From assembly GCF_001570805.1 (NCBI RefSeq), contig NZ_BCSJ01000011.1, forward strand, positions 248,001 to 312,000: a stretch of 64,000 nt of DNA, in the 5' to 3' direction. The notes beneath the pieces were generated by a model. It saw only the letters and a list, made by a program, of their open reading frames with translations. It had not been told where the DNA came from and searched no databases. Position 1 is the first letter of the stretch, and each line of letters opens with the position of its first letter. Source of the DNA: Brevibacterium epidermidis NBRC 14811 (GTDB taxonomy: Bacteria; Actinomycetota; Actinomycetes; Actinomycetales; Brevibacteriaceae). Both the position numbers and the translations under genes were made by a program. Positions 1 through 12,672 of the stretch are shown here, piece after piece.

Positions 1-65
1 ATGCCGCAACCTTCCAGGACTACACTGGACGCGACCGCTATACGGTGGCACGCCGCGAGGCGTAG
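1..65 (+). CDS. prmC: 3' end of peptide chain release factor glutamine methyltransferase (partial)
   Basis: Only the last 20 codons are inside the window, read in frame 3 and ending at TAG 63-65. The tail reads QDYTGRDRYTVARREA, the usual C-terminus of PrmC/HemK methyltransferases (D-x-x-GRDR-x-x-x-ARR). PrmC methylates the GGQ glutamine of release factors. The position just upstream of a Sua5-type gene is the conserved actinobacterial order. The catalytic NPPY motif lies outside the window, so the call rests on the tail and the context. Confidence 0.7.
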   Translation, partial: AATFQDYTGRDRYTVARREA

Positions 66-143
66 GAGACAGCGGAGCTGATTCCGTGCCCTGCACGTTG
101 GAATCACCAAGACCACAGCCCGAACATTCGAAACGGAGAACTC

Positions 144-794
144 GTGTCGAGACGATTCGACGTCAGCCAAGCCGAAATCCGTGAGCTCGTCTTCGACGAG
201 TGCGCGCGAGTCGTCGACACAGGAAACCTGCTCGTCATCCCCACCGACACGGTCTACGGGATCGCCGCTGATGCCTTCAGCGCTTCGGCCGTCGCGGCAC
301 TGCTTGCGGCCAAGGGCCGCGGCCGGGATATGCCGCCACCGGTCCTCGTCCCGCGCGCGGAGACCATCTTCGGCCTCGTCGACGGTGTCGATGAGACCGT
401 GCTGGCACTGACCGCGAAGTTCTGGCCCGGACCGCTGACGATCATCGCCAACGCCCAGCCCTCGCTCGATTGGGACCTCGGCGACACCCACGGGACCGTG
501 GCCGTGCGCATGCCCGATGACGAATCAGCACTTGCGCTGCTCGGTCGCACCGGGCCGTTGGCCGTGTCGAGTGCCAATATCTCCGGACAGCCCGCCGCCC
601 AGACCGCCGATGAAGCGCAGGAGATGCTCGGCGACGACGTCGATATCTACGTCGACGGGGGAGTGCGGGATTCGGGAATGTCCTCGACCATCATCGACCT
701 CAGCGGGGACGTGCCCCGTATCCTGCGGCGCGGCCCCATCACCGCCGAGGAACTGCGCGAAATCGTCCCCGAACTCATCGACCTGGACGGCTGA
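144..794 (+). CDS. L-threonylcarbamoyladenylate synthase (Sua5/YrdC/YwlC family)
   Basis: 216-residue single-domain YrdC-type protein. It makes threonylcarbamoyl-AMP from threonine, bicarbonate and ATP, the first step of the t6A37 modification of ANN-decoding tRNAs. Visible family signatures are IPTDTVYGIAADAF near residue 35, the basic AAKGRGRD segment near 55, and AVSSANISGQPAA near 140. There is no C-terminal Sua5 extension. It starts at GTG 144, a short distance after prmC, and its TGA is directly followed by the GTG of the next gene, so it is translationally coupled to the WecA-type gene. The order prmC-sua5-wecA-atp is conserved in actinobacteria. Confidence 0.93.
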   Translation: MSRRFDVSQAEIRELVFDECARVVDTGNLLVIPTDTVYGIAADAFSASAVAALLAAKGRGRDMPPPVLVPRAETIFGLVDGVDETVLALTAKFWPGPLTIIANAQPSLDWDLGDTHGTVAVRMPDDESALALLGRTGPLAVSSANISGQPAAQTADEAQEMLGDDVDIYVDGGVRDSGMSSTIIDLSGDVPRILRRGPITAEELREIVPELIDLDG

Positions 795-1904
795 GTGCGC
801 GCCTACCTCTTCATCCTCATCGTCTCCGCCCTCGTGGCGTACCTGCTGACACCGATGGTCAAGCGGGTGGCCGAACGAGGCAAGATCTTCTCACCGCTGC
901 GTGACCGCGACGTCCATTCCGTTCCCACGCCGAGGTTGGGAGGAGTGGCGATGTTCGGCGGACTCATCGCCGGACTCATCTTCGCCTCCCAGATGCCCTT
1001 CCTCAATCGGATCTTCGTCGAACTGGGACCGATCATCGGCATCGCGGGAGCCGCCGGACTGCTGTGTCTGCTCGGAGTCATTGACGACATCTGGGACCTG
1101 CATTGGATGGCGAAGCTCGCCGGCCAGGCCCTCGCAGCGGGCTTCATGGCGATCAAAGGTGTGGCGCTGCTGTCGATTCCCTTCGGAGGGGTCATCATCG
1201 GCTCCCCGCGGATGTCGATCATCATCACCGTGCTCGTCGTCCTTGTGACCATCAACGCAGTGAACTTCGTCGACGGTCTCGACGGACTCGCCGCGGGCGT
1301 CGTCGCCATCGGTGGCAGCGCCTTCTTCATCTACTCCTACTGGCTGGCACGCGACGCCTCCCCGGAGTCCTATGCGAACCTCGCCTCGCTCATCATCGCG
1401 ATCCTCGTCGGCACCTGCCTCGGCTTCCTGCCGCACAACTTCAACCCGGCCAGGATCTTCATGGGCGACTCCGGATCGATGCTCATCGGCCTGCTCCTCG
1501 CGGCTTCGACGATCAGGGTCACCGGCCAGGTCGACCCGGCACTGATCGGCCAGGAGCGAGCCTTCGCCACCTTCATGCCGATCATTCTGCCGGTCGCGGT
1601 GATGTTCCTGCCTCTGCTCGACCTCGGCCTGGCCGTTGTGCGTCGACTGCGAGCCGGCCAGTCCCCATTCTCCGCCGATGCCAAACACCTCCACCACCGG
1701 ATGCTGCGCCTGGGCCACTCACATGCTCGTGCAGTGCTCATCCTCTACACCTGGACGGCGCTCATCGCCTTCGGCTCAGTGCTGCTTCTGTTCAAGGGAT
1801 GGCTGTTCTCCGCCTGCGTCATCGGCGGCCTTGCGGCCATCACCCTGATCTTCACCTTCTATCCCCTTCGCATGCGTCAGAAAGCCAGAGAGGAAATCTC
1901 GTGA
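795..1904 (+). CDS. Undecaprenyl-phosphate GlcNAc-1-phosphate transferase (WecA/TagO/Rfe, MraY family)
   Basis: 369-residue polytopic membrane enzyme that transfers a phospho-N-acetylhexosamine to a polyprenyl phosphate, starting wall-linked glycan synthesis. Family motifs are present in order: a DD-x-x-D segment (VIDDIWDLHW), the NAVNFVDGLDGLAAG motif, MGDSGSM, and the cytoplasmic His motif (KHLHHRML) near residue 300. About ten hydrophobic segments span the length. The GTG start abuts the preceding stop. The stop overlaps the GTG of the next gene (GTGA at 1901-1904). The cytoplasmic acceptor sugar cannot be told from sequence. Confidence 0.92.
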   Translation: MRAYLFILIVSALVAYLLTPMVKRVAERGKIFSPLRDRDVHSVPTPRLGGVAMFGGLIAGLIFASQMPFLNRIFVELGPIIGIAGAAGLLCLLGVIDDIWDLHWMAKLAGQALAAGFMAIKGVALLSIPFGGVIIGSPRMSIIITVLVVLVTINAVNFVDGLDGLAAGVVAIGGSAFFIYSYWLARDASPESYANLASLIIAILVGTCLGFLPHNFNPARIFMGDSGSMLIGLLLAASTIRVTGQVDPALIGQERAFATFMPIILPVAVMFLPLLDLGLAVVRRLRAGQSPFSADAKHLHHRMLRLGHSHARAVLILYTWTALIAFGSVLLLFKGWLFSACVIGGLAAITLIFTFYPLRMRQKAREEIS

Positions 1905-2347
1905 CGGACCCGAAACCGCGTAAAGAGACCGACGTCGAAGCAGCCTGGACCCGTGTGTGGAGGACGCTGCTCATCCGCGGCATCATCCTCGTCCTCGTCG
2001 TCGCTGCCCTCGGAATGGGCATCGGCTGGCTGGTCTCGGGGATGACGGGACTCGTCGGCGGCGCCGTCGGCGGGGGACTGGCAGCAGTCTTCATCATCAT
2101 CACCCTCGTCATCATGTATCTAGGACGGAACATGGGGCTGACCGCGATCGCCGGGTTCCTCGGGATCGGGTTCCTGTTCAAGGCCTTCATCTTCATGATC
2201 GTCATCTGGCGCATCAAGGACGCGACTTGGCTCGACGGCACGGTCGCCTTCTTCACGATCGTCGTCGCCGTGATCGGTTCGTCTCTCGTTGAAGCGATCA
2301 CCGTGGTCAAGGGACGCGTCCCATACGTCGATCCGGAAGCTCGATAG
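1901..2347 (+). CDS. AtpI-like four-helix membrane protein preceding the ATP synthase operon
   Basis: 148 residues starting at GTG 1901, which overlaps the wecA-type stop by 4 bp. After a charged N-terminus (about 25 residues) there are four hydrophobic helices: one containing LLIRGIILVLVVAALGMG, a Gly-rich second (VGGAVGGGLAAVFIIITL), a third around GLTAIAGFLGIGFLFKAFIF, and a fourth around FFTIVVAVIGSSLVEAI. A small membrane protein in this slot, between wecA/rfe and atpB, is the rule in actinobacteria and is thought to correspond to AtpI or a related c-ring assembly factor. Sequence similarity to AtpI is weak, so the role is inferred from position. Confidence 0.75.
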   Translation: MTDPKPRKETDVEAAWTRVWRTLLIRGIILVLVVAALGMGIGWLVSGMTGLVGGAVGGGLAAVFIIITLVIMYLGRNMGLTAIAGFLGIGFLFKAFIFMIVIWRIKDATWLDGTVAFFTIVVAVIGSSLVEAITVVKGRVPYVDPEAR

Positions 2348-2462
2348 GCGAGCAGAGGCTCGTCTGCGGACCCATCCGAGACACGTGGAGGGGTGCTGCG
2401 CATGATGAATGACGTGTCGTATAAAATCGTTGACAGAAATTGCACAGAGAAGCCTGATGAAT

Positions 2463-2492
2463 TTGTCGGTGGCTCTCTACAGTTGGTAGAGT
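2463..2492 (+). promoter_or_regulatory. Candidate promoter of the atp operon
   Basis: TTGTCG (2463-2468) and TAGAGT (2487-2492) are separated by 18 bp, a good actinobacterial sigma-A-like pair about 120 bp before atpB. A second -35-like TTGACA sits at 2430-2435 but has a poorer -10 partner. The leader that follows contains a small hairpin GGGCG/CGCCC around 2505-2520. The 263-bp gap 2348-2610 holds no gene that I can see. Confidence 0.4.
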
Positions 2493-2610
2493 AGTCCCGG
2501 TGCTTGGGCGGATCTTCGCCCTTTGTCGCTCCTGAACCTCAAGCCTCGCCTTCAGTGCGGGGCCAAGGCCAGGCCATCAGGGCCCTTGACCATGGGAGAG
2601 TAGTAAAAAC

Positions 2611-3423
2611 GTGGGAACACTCAACGCCGCGAACACAACAGTCAGTGCTGCAGAAGGCGGCTTCCACGCACCGTCGATGGCTGAGTTCTTTCCAGCCTCG
2701 TTCCTCTTTGAGGGCACACCGTTCGAAATGAACCGCGTGATGCTCATCCGCATCATCGCCACCGTCGCAGTCGTTGTGCTGCTGGCCGTCTGGGCCAAGC
2801 GCATGAAGCTCATCCCGACTCGCTTCCAGTCGAGCATGGAGCTCGCCATGGAGTTCGTGACCGTCGGCATCGCCGAGGACACGATGGGCAAGGAGAAGGC
2901 CAAGAAGTTCATGCCGCTCATCGTGGCGATCTTCTTCGGCATCCTGTTCTGGAATGTCACGAAGCTCATTCCGTTCCTCAACATGCCGGGCACCGGCGTC
3001 ATCGGCATGCCGATCGTGCTCACCCTCGTGGTCTATGTGACCTACCACTGGGCCGGCATCGCAGAGAAGGGCCTCGGCCGCTACTTGAAGGATTCGCTCA
3101 TCCTGCCCGGCGTTCCGCCGGCCATGCACATCCTGCTCATCCCGATCGAGTTCATCACGAAGTTCGTCACCCAGCCGTTCACTCTGGCGATCCGACTCTT
3201 CGCGAACATGATGGTCGGCCACCTCCTGCTCGTGCTCTGCTTCTCCGCTACGAGCTTCTTCCTCTTCGACGCCGCGAACGGATTCCAGTTCTTCGGCATC
3301 GTCACCTTCGCCGGCGGCATGTTCGTCTTCATCCTGGAGATGCTCATCGTCGTGCTGCAGGCCTACATCTTCGCTCTTCTGTCCTGTGTGTACATCAATG
3401 CCGCGATCTCGGACGAACACTGA
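2611..3423 (+). CDS. atpB: ATP synthase Fo subunit a
   Basis: 270-residue integral membrane stator subunit that forms the proton half-channels against the c-ring. The essential arginine is in FTLAIRLFANMMVGHLLL (residues about 190-207), where the R-L-x-x-N-M-x-x-G pattern is the family hallmark. Five to six hydrophobic helices are visible, starting with MLIRIIATVAVVVLLAV. It starts at GTG 2611, about 10 bp after a GGGAGAG-like Shine-Dalgarno region. It is the first gene of atpBEFHAGDC and is followed by an 81-bp gap before atpE. Confidence 0.97.
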   Translation: MGTLNAANTTVSAAEGGFHAPSMAEFFPASFLFEGTPFEMNRVMLIRIIATVAVVVLLAVWAKRMKLIPTRFQSSMELAMEFVTVGIAEDTMGKEKAKKFMPLIVAIFFGILFWNVTKLIPFLNMPGTGVIGMPIVLTLVVYVTYHWAGIAEKGLGRYLKDSLILPGVPPAMHILLIPIEFITKFVTQPFTLAIRLFANMMVGHLLLVLCFSATSFFLFDAANGFQFFGIVTFAGGMFVFILEMLIVVLQAYIFALLSCVYINAAISDEH

Positions 3424-3489
3424 GATCGCACCCCTAGATCCGTAACTCACGAGTTGCACGGTCGGGCCAACCACCCGGCTTCATTATGA

Positions 3490-3729
<240 letters not shown>

Positions 3730-3748
3730 TCTCGAAGAGGACTGAAAG

Positions 3749-4300
3749 ATGACTCCGGTAAACATCGTCGCCTCCGCGGAGAACCCGCTTCTCCCGGCGC
3801 TGTACGACATCGTCTGGAGTGCCGTCTGTCTGCTGATCGTCTTCCTGGTTGTCTGGAAGTACGTCCTTCCCGCCTTCAACAAGACCCTCGACGAGCGCGC
3901 TGAGCGCATCCAGGGTGGAATTGAGAAGGCTGAGAAGGTGCAGGCCGAAGCCGATCAGGCTCTGGCCGAGTATCAGAAGCAGCTCGCCGACGGTCGTGCC
4001 GAAGCTGCACGACTGCGCGCCGAGGCTCAGGAAGAGGGCGCCCAGATCATCGCCGACATGAAGGCTCAGGCTCACTCCGAGGCTGATCGCATCATCGCTC
4101 AGGCACAGACTCAGATCGACGCCGAACGTCAGTCCGCCATGGTGCAGCTGCGTTCCGAGGTCGGCACTCTGGCCACGGACCTGGCTTCGCGTATCGTCGG
4201 TGAATCTCTCACCGATGATCAGCGCTCGGCCAATGTGGTCGATCGCTTCATCTCCGATCTCGAGTCCAACTCGTCCGCGCAGCCGGTCAAGGGGGCGTGA
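3749..4300 (+). CDS. atpF: ATP synthase Fo subunit b
   Basis: 183 residues. One N-terminal membrane helix (IVWSAVCLLIVFLVVWKYVL, about residues 20-40) is followed by a long Ala/Glu/Gln-rich amphipathic helix, the peripheral stalk dimerisation region. Only one b-type gene is present, so a homodimer is expected. The TGA stop (4298-4300) overlaps the start of atpH, so the two stalk subunits are translationally coupled. Confidence 0.96.
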   Translation: MTPVNIVASAENPLLPALYDIVWSAVCLLIVFLVVWKYVLPAFNKTLDERAERIQGGIEKAEKVQAEADQALAEYQKQLADGRAEAARLRAEAQEEGAQIIADMKAQAHSEADRIIAQAQTQIDAERQSAMVQLRSEVGTLATDLASRIVGESLTDDQRSANVVDRFISDLESNSSAQPVKGA

Positions 4301-5106
4301 TGCTCCAGTCGAGCAGATTGTCCCTGCAGGCCGTCCTCGAGACCGCGAACTCCGAGATCTCCGGGGGAGACCCTCGACAGATCGGTGAGGGGACCCTGGC
4401 AGTCGTCGGCGTCCTCGCCGAGAATGTCGGACTGCGCAAGGCTCTGGCAGACTCCTCCGAGTCGGCCGAGAGGAAGCAGCAGCTGCTGCGGACTCTGTTC
4501 TCGACTCGGATCTCGGATGCGGCACTGCGCATCAGCGATAAGGCCGTCGGCCACCGCTGGGCGCGGACCCAGGACCTCGTCACCAGCCTCGAAGTCGCCG
4601 GTGTGACAGCGGTTGCCGCTGCCGCAGAGGCAGATGGGCAGCTGGGGCAGGTCGAAGAGGAGATCTTCCGCTTCGCGCGTCTGCTGGAATCCAACCACGA
4701 GCTGTCCCGCGCGCTTGATTCGCAGGCTACCGACGAGAGCAAACGCACTCTCGTCTCCGACCTGCTGGGCGGCAAGGCACAGCCAGACACCATCAAGCTG
4801 GTCGAACAGGCTGCTCTGCACCCCCGCGGACTCCGCGTGGCGAAGGCACTCGACCAGTACAGCGATATCCTCGCCGCCCGTCAGCAGCGGTCGGTTGCGG
4901 ACGTCACCGTCGCCAGACCCCTGAACGAAGCGCAGACCGAAAGGCTGCAGGCGGCATTGTCGGCCAGCTATGGTCGCGAACTCGTCCTCAATGTCCAGGT
5001 CGATCCCGAGGTCCTCGGGGGAGTCCGGGTGCAGGTCGGCGACGAGATGATGAACTCGACCGTGGCCGATCGACTGGCCGATGTGCAGCGCAAGCTCGCA
5101 GGTTGA
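4300..5106 (+). CDS. atpH: ATP synthase F1 subunit delta
   Basis: 268 residues, longer than the ~177-residue E. coli OSCP/delta and typical of actinobacteria, where an extra N-terminal half precedes the conserved C-terminal OSCP region (VADVTVARPLNEAQTERL, and near the end EVLGGVRVQVGDEMMNST). It links the b stalk to the top of F1. Start: GTG 4297 and ATG 4300 are adjacent and in frame. I chose ATG 4300, which overlaps the atpF stop. No fusion with a second b-subunit is seen, unlike mycobacterial AtpH. Confidence 0.94.
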   Translation: MLQSSRLSLQAVLETANSEISGGDPRQIGEGTLAVVGVLAENVGLRKALADSSESAERKQQLLRTLFSTRISDAALRISDKAVGHRWARTQDLVTSLEVAGVTAVAAAAEADGQLGQVEEEIFRFARLLESNHELSRALDSQATDESKRTLVSDLLGGKAQPDTIKLVEQAALHPRGLRVAKALDQYSDILAARQQRSVADVTVARPLNEAQTERLQAALSASYGRELVLNVQVDPEVLGGVRVQVGDEMMNSTVADRLADVQRKLAG

Positions 5107-5187
5107 CACTAGTGGCCGGCTTCTCCGGCATCGGCGGCCCACCGGTCGCCGGACGCAAGATTTGAGTAAAGGAAGCAGGGAAACCAG

Positions 5188-6822
<1,635 letters not shown>

Positions 6823-6853
6823 ACCTGTTCCGTAACGGCGAAAGGAAGAACTG

Positions 6854-9261
<2,408 letters not shown>

Positions 9262-9264
9262 GCC

Positions 9265-9525
9265 ATGGCGACACTCGAAGTGAATGTCGTGGCTGCTGAT
9301 CGCGAGGTATGGGCCGGTGAGGCCAAGCGCGTCATCGCCCGTACCCTCGACGGCGAGATCGGCATCCTGCCGGGCCACGAGCCCGTGCTGGGTGTCGTCG
9401 CCGACGGCGAAGCGCGGATTCTCACGCCCGGAGAGGACACCATCAGGGTCAAAGCCGATGGTGGTTTCCTCTCGGTGGAGAACAACCGTGTGATCATTGC
9501 CGCTGATCAGGCCGAACTTCTCTGA
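9265..9525 (+). CDS. atpC: ATP synthase F1 subunit epsilon (short form)
   Basis: 86 residues. The N-terminal beta-sandwich (LEVNVVAADREVWAGEAKRV, then GEIGILPGHEPVLGVV) is complete. The two-helix C-terminal domain that in E. coli and Bacillus (133-138 residues) mediates inhibition is missing: the protein ends VIIAADQAELL. Short epsilon subunits are known from related actinobacteria. With no C-terminal hairpin, the usual epsilon 'up' inhibited state cannot form, so hydrolysis must be limited some other way. Confidence 0.95.
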   Translation: MATLEVNVVAADREVWAGEAKRVIARTLDGEIGILPGHEPVLGVVADGEARILTPGEDTIRVKADGGFLSVENNRVIIAADQAELL

Positions 9526-9547
9526 TCCGCAGGTTACACTGGCAACC

Positions 9548-10015
9548 GTGAACCCTTCTGTCCTGCTGATCGTTCTGCTCTCGTTGGTAGGACTCGCGCT
9601 TGCTCTGATCGTGGTCGTCACGATCCGACGCAGGTCGATCTCGAAGCTCTCGGGTGCCTTTGACTGTTCCATCAACGTGGGCGAGGAGTATTCTTCTCGC
9701 CCACGTTGGCGTCTGGGTGTGGCCGTGTTCTCGGTCACGTCGCTGGACTGGTACCCGGTCTTCGCACTGACTCGACGCGCGGCTTTCCGACTTCCGCGTG
9801 CGGACCTCGATATCTTGGTGCGGCGCAAACCCACATCGGGAGAGCAGTACTCGGTGCTGCCCGAAGCAGTCGTCGTCGACTGCTCCTATGGAAAGGCGGA
9901 CGGTCGTCCGCGTTCCGTGTCCCTGGCAATGGACACCGAATCTCTGTCCACGATGGCATCGTGGCTCGAATCATCACCCCCTGGCTTCAATCCGACGATG
10001 GGACGTTTCACTTAA
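9548..10015 (+). CDS. DUF2550 family single-pass membrane protein
   Basis: 155 residues from GTG 9548. One N-terminal membrane helix ([22 protein letters not shown]) is followed by a soluble domain containing [12 protein letters not shown] and [10 protein letters not shown]. This is the actinobacterial DUF2550 family, found almost always directly after atpC and before murA. Its function is unknown. Its stop (TAA 10013-10015) overlaps the ATG of murA, so it is translationally coupled to a wall-synthesis gene, which hints at an envelope rather than ATP synthase role (inference). Confidence 0.85.
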   Translation: MNPSVLLIVLLSLVGLALALIVVVTIRRRSISKLSGAFDCSINVGEEYSSRPRWRLGVAVFSVTSLDWYPVFALTRRAAFRLPRADLDILVRRKPTSGEQYSVLPEAVVVDCSYGKADGRPRSVSLAMDTESLSTMASWLESSPPGFNPTMGRFT

Positions 10016-11328
10016 TGGATGTCTTCCGCTTGACCGGACCCGCGCAGATGGCGGGAACCATCGATGTCCGTGGCGCCAAGAACAGCGTCCTCAAACTCAT
10101 GGCCGCGAGTCTCCTCGCAGTCGGACGCACCACCATCACAAACGTTCCGGCCATCCTCGACGTGAGAATCATGGTCGAACTTCTCGTCCGCCTCGGCTGC
10201 GAGGTCGACTACGATGCCGCTGCGGGCGTCGTCAGCATCGATGTCCCCGCCGAGGTCGGCATCCAGGCCGACTACGAACTCGTCCGCGCCATGCGGGCTT
10301 CTATCTCTGTCCTCGGGCCCCTGACCGCAAGGATGCGGTCCGCCCATGTGGCTCTTCCCGGCGGTGACGCCATCGGCTCCCGCGGACTCGACATGCATCA
10401 GGCCGGCCTCGAAGCTCTGGGCGCCGTCGTTCACCTCGACCACGGCTACTTCGTCGCTGAAGCGCCGGAAGGCCTGCGCGGCTCCGAGATCGTCCTCGAA
10501 TTCCCTTCCGTCGGCGCGACTGAGAATCTCGTCATGGCAGCGACGCTCGCTCATGGCACCACGACCATCGCCAACGCCGCACGCGAACCCGAGATCGTCG
10601 ACATCTGCACGATGCTCGTTGAGATGGGCGCTCAGATCGAGGGAATCGGCACCTCAGACCTCACGATCACGGGCGTCGAGTCTCTGCAGCCGGTCACGCA
10701 CAGAACTGTCGGCGACCGCATTGTTGCCGGAACCTTCGCCTTCGGCGCTGCTCTGAGCGCTGGAGACGTCACTGTGCGCGGAGTCGGACTCGACATCATG
10801 CCGAACATCGGAATGAAGCTGCGGGACTCCGGGGCGACTGTCGAAGACCTCGGCGAGATCACCCTCGGTGACGGGACCCTTGGAAAAGGATTCCGCGTCA
10901 TAGGCGCTGAGCGACCTCATGCCATTCGGGTCGCCACCATGCCTTTCCCGGGTTTCCCGACCGACCTGCAGCCGTTTGTCATCGCCCTGAATTCTGTCTC
11001 CGATGGAATCGGGCTGCTATCGGAGAACCTGTTCGAAGCGCGCTGGCGTTTCGTGCAGGAGATCGCCCGCCTCGGTGCGAAGGTCCGCATCGACGGCAAT
11101 CATGCGCTCGTCACCGGCAGCGAAGGTCTCTCAGGCGCCGAAGTCGAAGCCTCCGATATCCGAGCAGGCGCGGGCCTCGTCATGGCTGCGCTGCGCGCCG
11201 GGGGAGTGACCGAAGTGTCCGGTATCGACCACATCGAACGCGGTTATGAGAACTTCGTCGTCAATCTCCGCAGCCTCGGTGTCGACATCGAACGCGTCGA
11301 GAAACCGGACGTCCTCAGCTTCGATTGA
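10015..11328 (+). CDS. murA: UDP-N-acetylglucosamine 1-carboxyvinyltransferase, Asp-type (fosfomycin-insensitive)
   Basis: 437 residues. It transfers enolpyruvate from PEP to UDP-GlcNAc, the first committed step of peptidoglycan synthesis. KN (22-23) of the substrate site, the [14 protein letters not shown] active-site loop and the C-terminal RGYENFV motif are present. In the loop the Cys that fosfomycin alkylates (E. coli Cys115) is Asp118 (codon 10366-10368). Cys-to-Asp at this position is known from mycobacteria and chlamydiae and gives intrinsic fosfomycin resistance. I chose ATG 10015; longer starts would run into the upstream gene. Confidence 0.97.
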   Translation: MDVFRLTGPAQMAGTIDVRGAKNSVLKLMAASLLAVGRTTITNVPAILDVRIMVELLVRLGCEVDYDAAAGVVSIDVPAEVGIQADYELVRAMRASISVLGPLTARMRSAHVALPGGDAIGSRGLDMHQAGLEALGAVVHLDHGYFVAEAPEGLRGSEIVLEFPSVGATENLVMAATLAHGTTTIANAAREPEIVDICTMLVEMGAQIEGIGTSDLTITGVESLQPVTHRTVGDRIVAGTFAFGAALSAGDVTVRGVGLDIMPNIGMKLRDSGATVEDLGEITLGDGTLGKGFRVIGAERPHAIRVATMPFPGFPTDLQPFVIALNSVSDGIGLLSENLFEARWRFVQEIARLGAKVRIDGNHALVTGSEGLSGAEVEASDIRAGAGLVMAALRAGGVTEVSGIDHIERGYENFVVNLRSLGVDIERVEKPDVLSFD

Positions 11329-11522
11329 TTCTCCTGAAAAGGAGCGTTCCCAGAAGTTCTCATCGGTAGGGTCGCTGCTCCCGATTCTCTGTTCTCCGCT
11401 TGAAAGCCGTCGGACTGAGCCGGCCACGTCCGCCTGATGGTGTGCGGACCGCCAGCTTCCTTTCGGGTAATTGCAGTCGGCGCTGAACGTCGATCAGGTC
11501 GGACAGCGTCGACCGTAGATTG

Positions 11523-12218
11523 TCAGAAGAGACGGGTCTCGGGGTCGTCCATTCCGCGCAGAGCATCGTAGTCGAGTACGACACAGCGGATGCCGCGATC
11601 CTCGGCAAGTGTGCGTGCCTGCGGCTTGATCTCCTGAGCTGCGAAGACTCCTTGGACGGGGCTGAGGAGGGGGTCGCGATTCATCAGTTCGAGATAGCGG
11701 GTGAGCTGCTCGACGCCGTCGATATCGCCACGGCGTTTGATCTCCACGGCCACAGACTTCTGCCCGTCGTCGCGAGCCAAGATGTCCACCGGGCCGATCG
11801 CAGTCATGTATTCGCGTCGAACCAGGCTGAAGCCTTCGCCGAGGGTCTCGATGTGCTCGGCGAGCAGCTCTTGCAGATGGGCTTCCACCCCGTCTTTGAC
11901 CAGTCCCGGATCGACTCCGAACTCATAGGTCTCGTCAGAGAGTACCTCGGCGATGGAGATGACGAGACGGTCGCCCGTCTTCGTCTGCGAGACCTCCCAC
12001 AGTTCGGTGAGACCGGCTTCTGCCTGCTCGGCATCAGGTTCCATATGCCGTACCGTGCACGGGGGAGTCATCCAGTTCAGCGGCTTATAGGAACCGCCGT
12101 CGGAATGGATGAGCACCGAGCCGTCGGACTTGAGCATAATGAGGCGGGTGGCCATCGGAAGGTGGGCGGTCAGACGACCGGCATAATCAACGGAGCATTG
12201 GGCTATGACTAGACGCAC
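11523..12218 (-). CDS. nucS: Endonuclease NucS/EndoMS (non-canonical mismatch repair)
   Basis: 231 residues. NucS cuts mismatched DNA on both strands and takes the place of MutS/MutL in most actinobacteria. N-terminal DNA-binding domain 1-110. The C-terminal PD-(D/E)XK nuclease has Asp145 (GPVDILARD) and the pair Glu159-x-Lys161 (VAVEIKRRG). The extreme C-terminus ETRLF resembles the beta-clamp-binding tail described for archaeal and actinobacterial NucS. It starts at GTG 12218, only 30 bp from the divergent next gene. It converges on murA across a 194-bp gap (11329-11522) in which I see no gene or clear hairpin. Confidence 0.95.
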   Translation of the reverse strand: MRLVIAQCSVDYAGRLTAHLPMATRLIMLKSDGSVLIHSDGGSYKPLNWMTPPCTVRHMEPDAEQAEAGLTELWEVSQTKTGDRLVISIAEVLSDETYEFGVDPGLVKDGVEAHLQELLAEHIETLGEGFSLVRREYMTAIGPVDILARDDGQKSVAVEIKRRGDIDGVEQLTRYLELMNRDPLLSPVQGVFAAQEIKPQARTLAEDRGIRCVVLDYDALRGMDDPETRLF

Positions 12219-12248
12219 GCGCTTCAGCCTACGTGAGACAATGACTCA

Positions 12249-12545
12249 ATGCCACGATCTTCATCCTCGCGTCGCAAGAACAAATGGCAGCAGTCTCCCC
12301 GTGATCTGTCCGAGTCCGTGGCAGGCATGAGAACGAGCCGTTCGCTGCCGGACGGAACTTGGTCTGTGCAGACCGTGAAGGGCAACGAAACCGGCAAGGT
12401 CTATGTCTGCCCGGGCTGCGGACGTGATGTCAGCGCAGCCTCGAGCCATATCGTTGCGTGGCGTCAGGACGCCCCGCACGGAATCGAAATCGGGGTAGAG
12501 AGCAGGCGGCACTGGCACCAGCGCTGTTTCGACCGTTTCCGGTGA
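12249..12545 (+). CDS. Small conserved Cys/His-rich protein divergent from nucS
   Basis: 98 residues. A basic N-terminus (RSSSSRRKNKWQQ) is followed by a compact Cys/His cluster: CPGCGRDV (Cys about 52 and 55), SSHIVAW, then HWHQRCFDRF at the end. The CxxC...H...HxxxC spacing suggests one structural zinc site. Similar proteins next to nucS in actinobacteria are often labelled ATP/GTP-binding, but I see no P-loop. No good Shine-Dalgarno precedes ATG 12249 and the start lies 30 bp from the nucS start, so a leaderless or near-leaderless message is possible. Function unknown. Confidence 0.8.
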   Translation: MPRSSSSRRKNKWQQSPRDLSESVAGMRTSRSLPDGTWSVQTVKGNETGKVYVCPGCGRDVSAASSHIVAWRQDAPHGIEIGVESRRHWHQRCFDRFR

Positions 12546-12616
12546 GAACAGGCTGTCTGAGGGCAGTTGGTCAAGGCATTCGGCAGAACGGCCGCAACTG
12601 TCCGAGATCCGAAGCT

Positions 12617-12662
12617 GACAACGACGAAGGGACCCGCATCGGCAGGTCCCTTCGTCGTTGTC
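12617..12662. terminator. Bidirectional intrinsic terminator
   Basis: 18-bp perfect stem (12617-12634 with 12645-12662, arms beginning GACAACGACGAAGGGACC) and a 10-nt loop, lying between the convergent ends of the Cys/His protein gene and the coiled-coil gene. Confidence 0.85.
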
Positions 12663-12672
12663 TCAGTCGGAC

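Noticed and set aside
11329..11522. Possible rRNA or RNA gene after murA, where mycobacteria have an rrn operon
   Set aside because: No rRNA-like sequence is present; the gap is too short and shows no structure that I can support.
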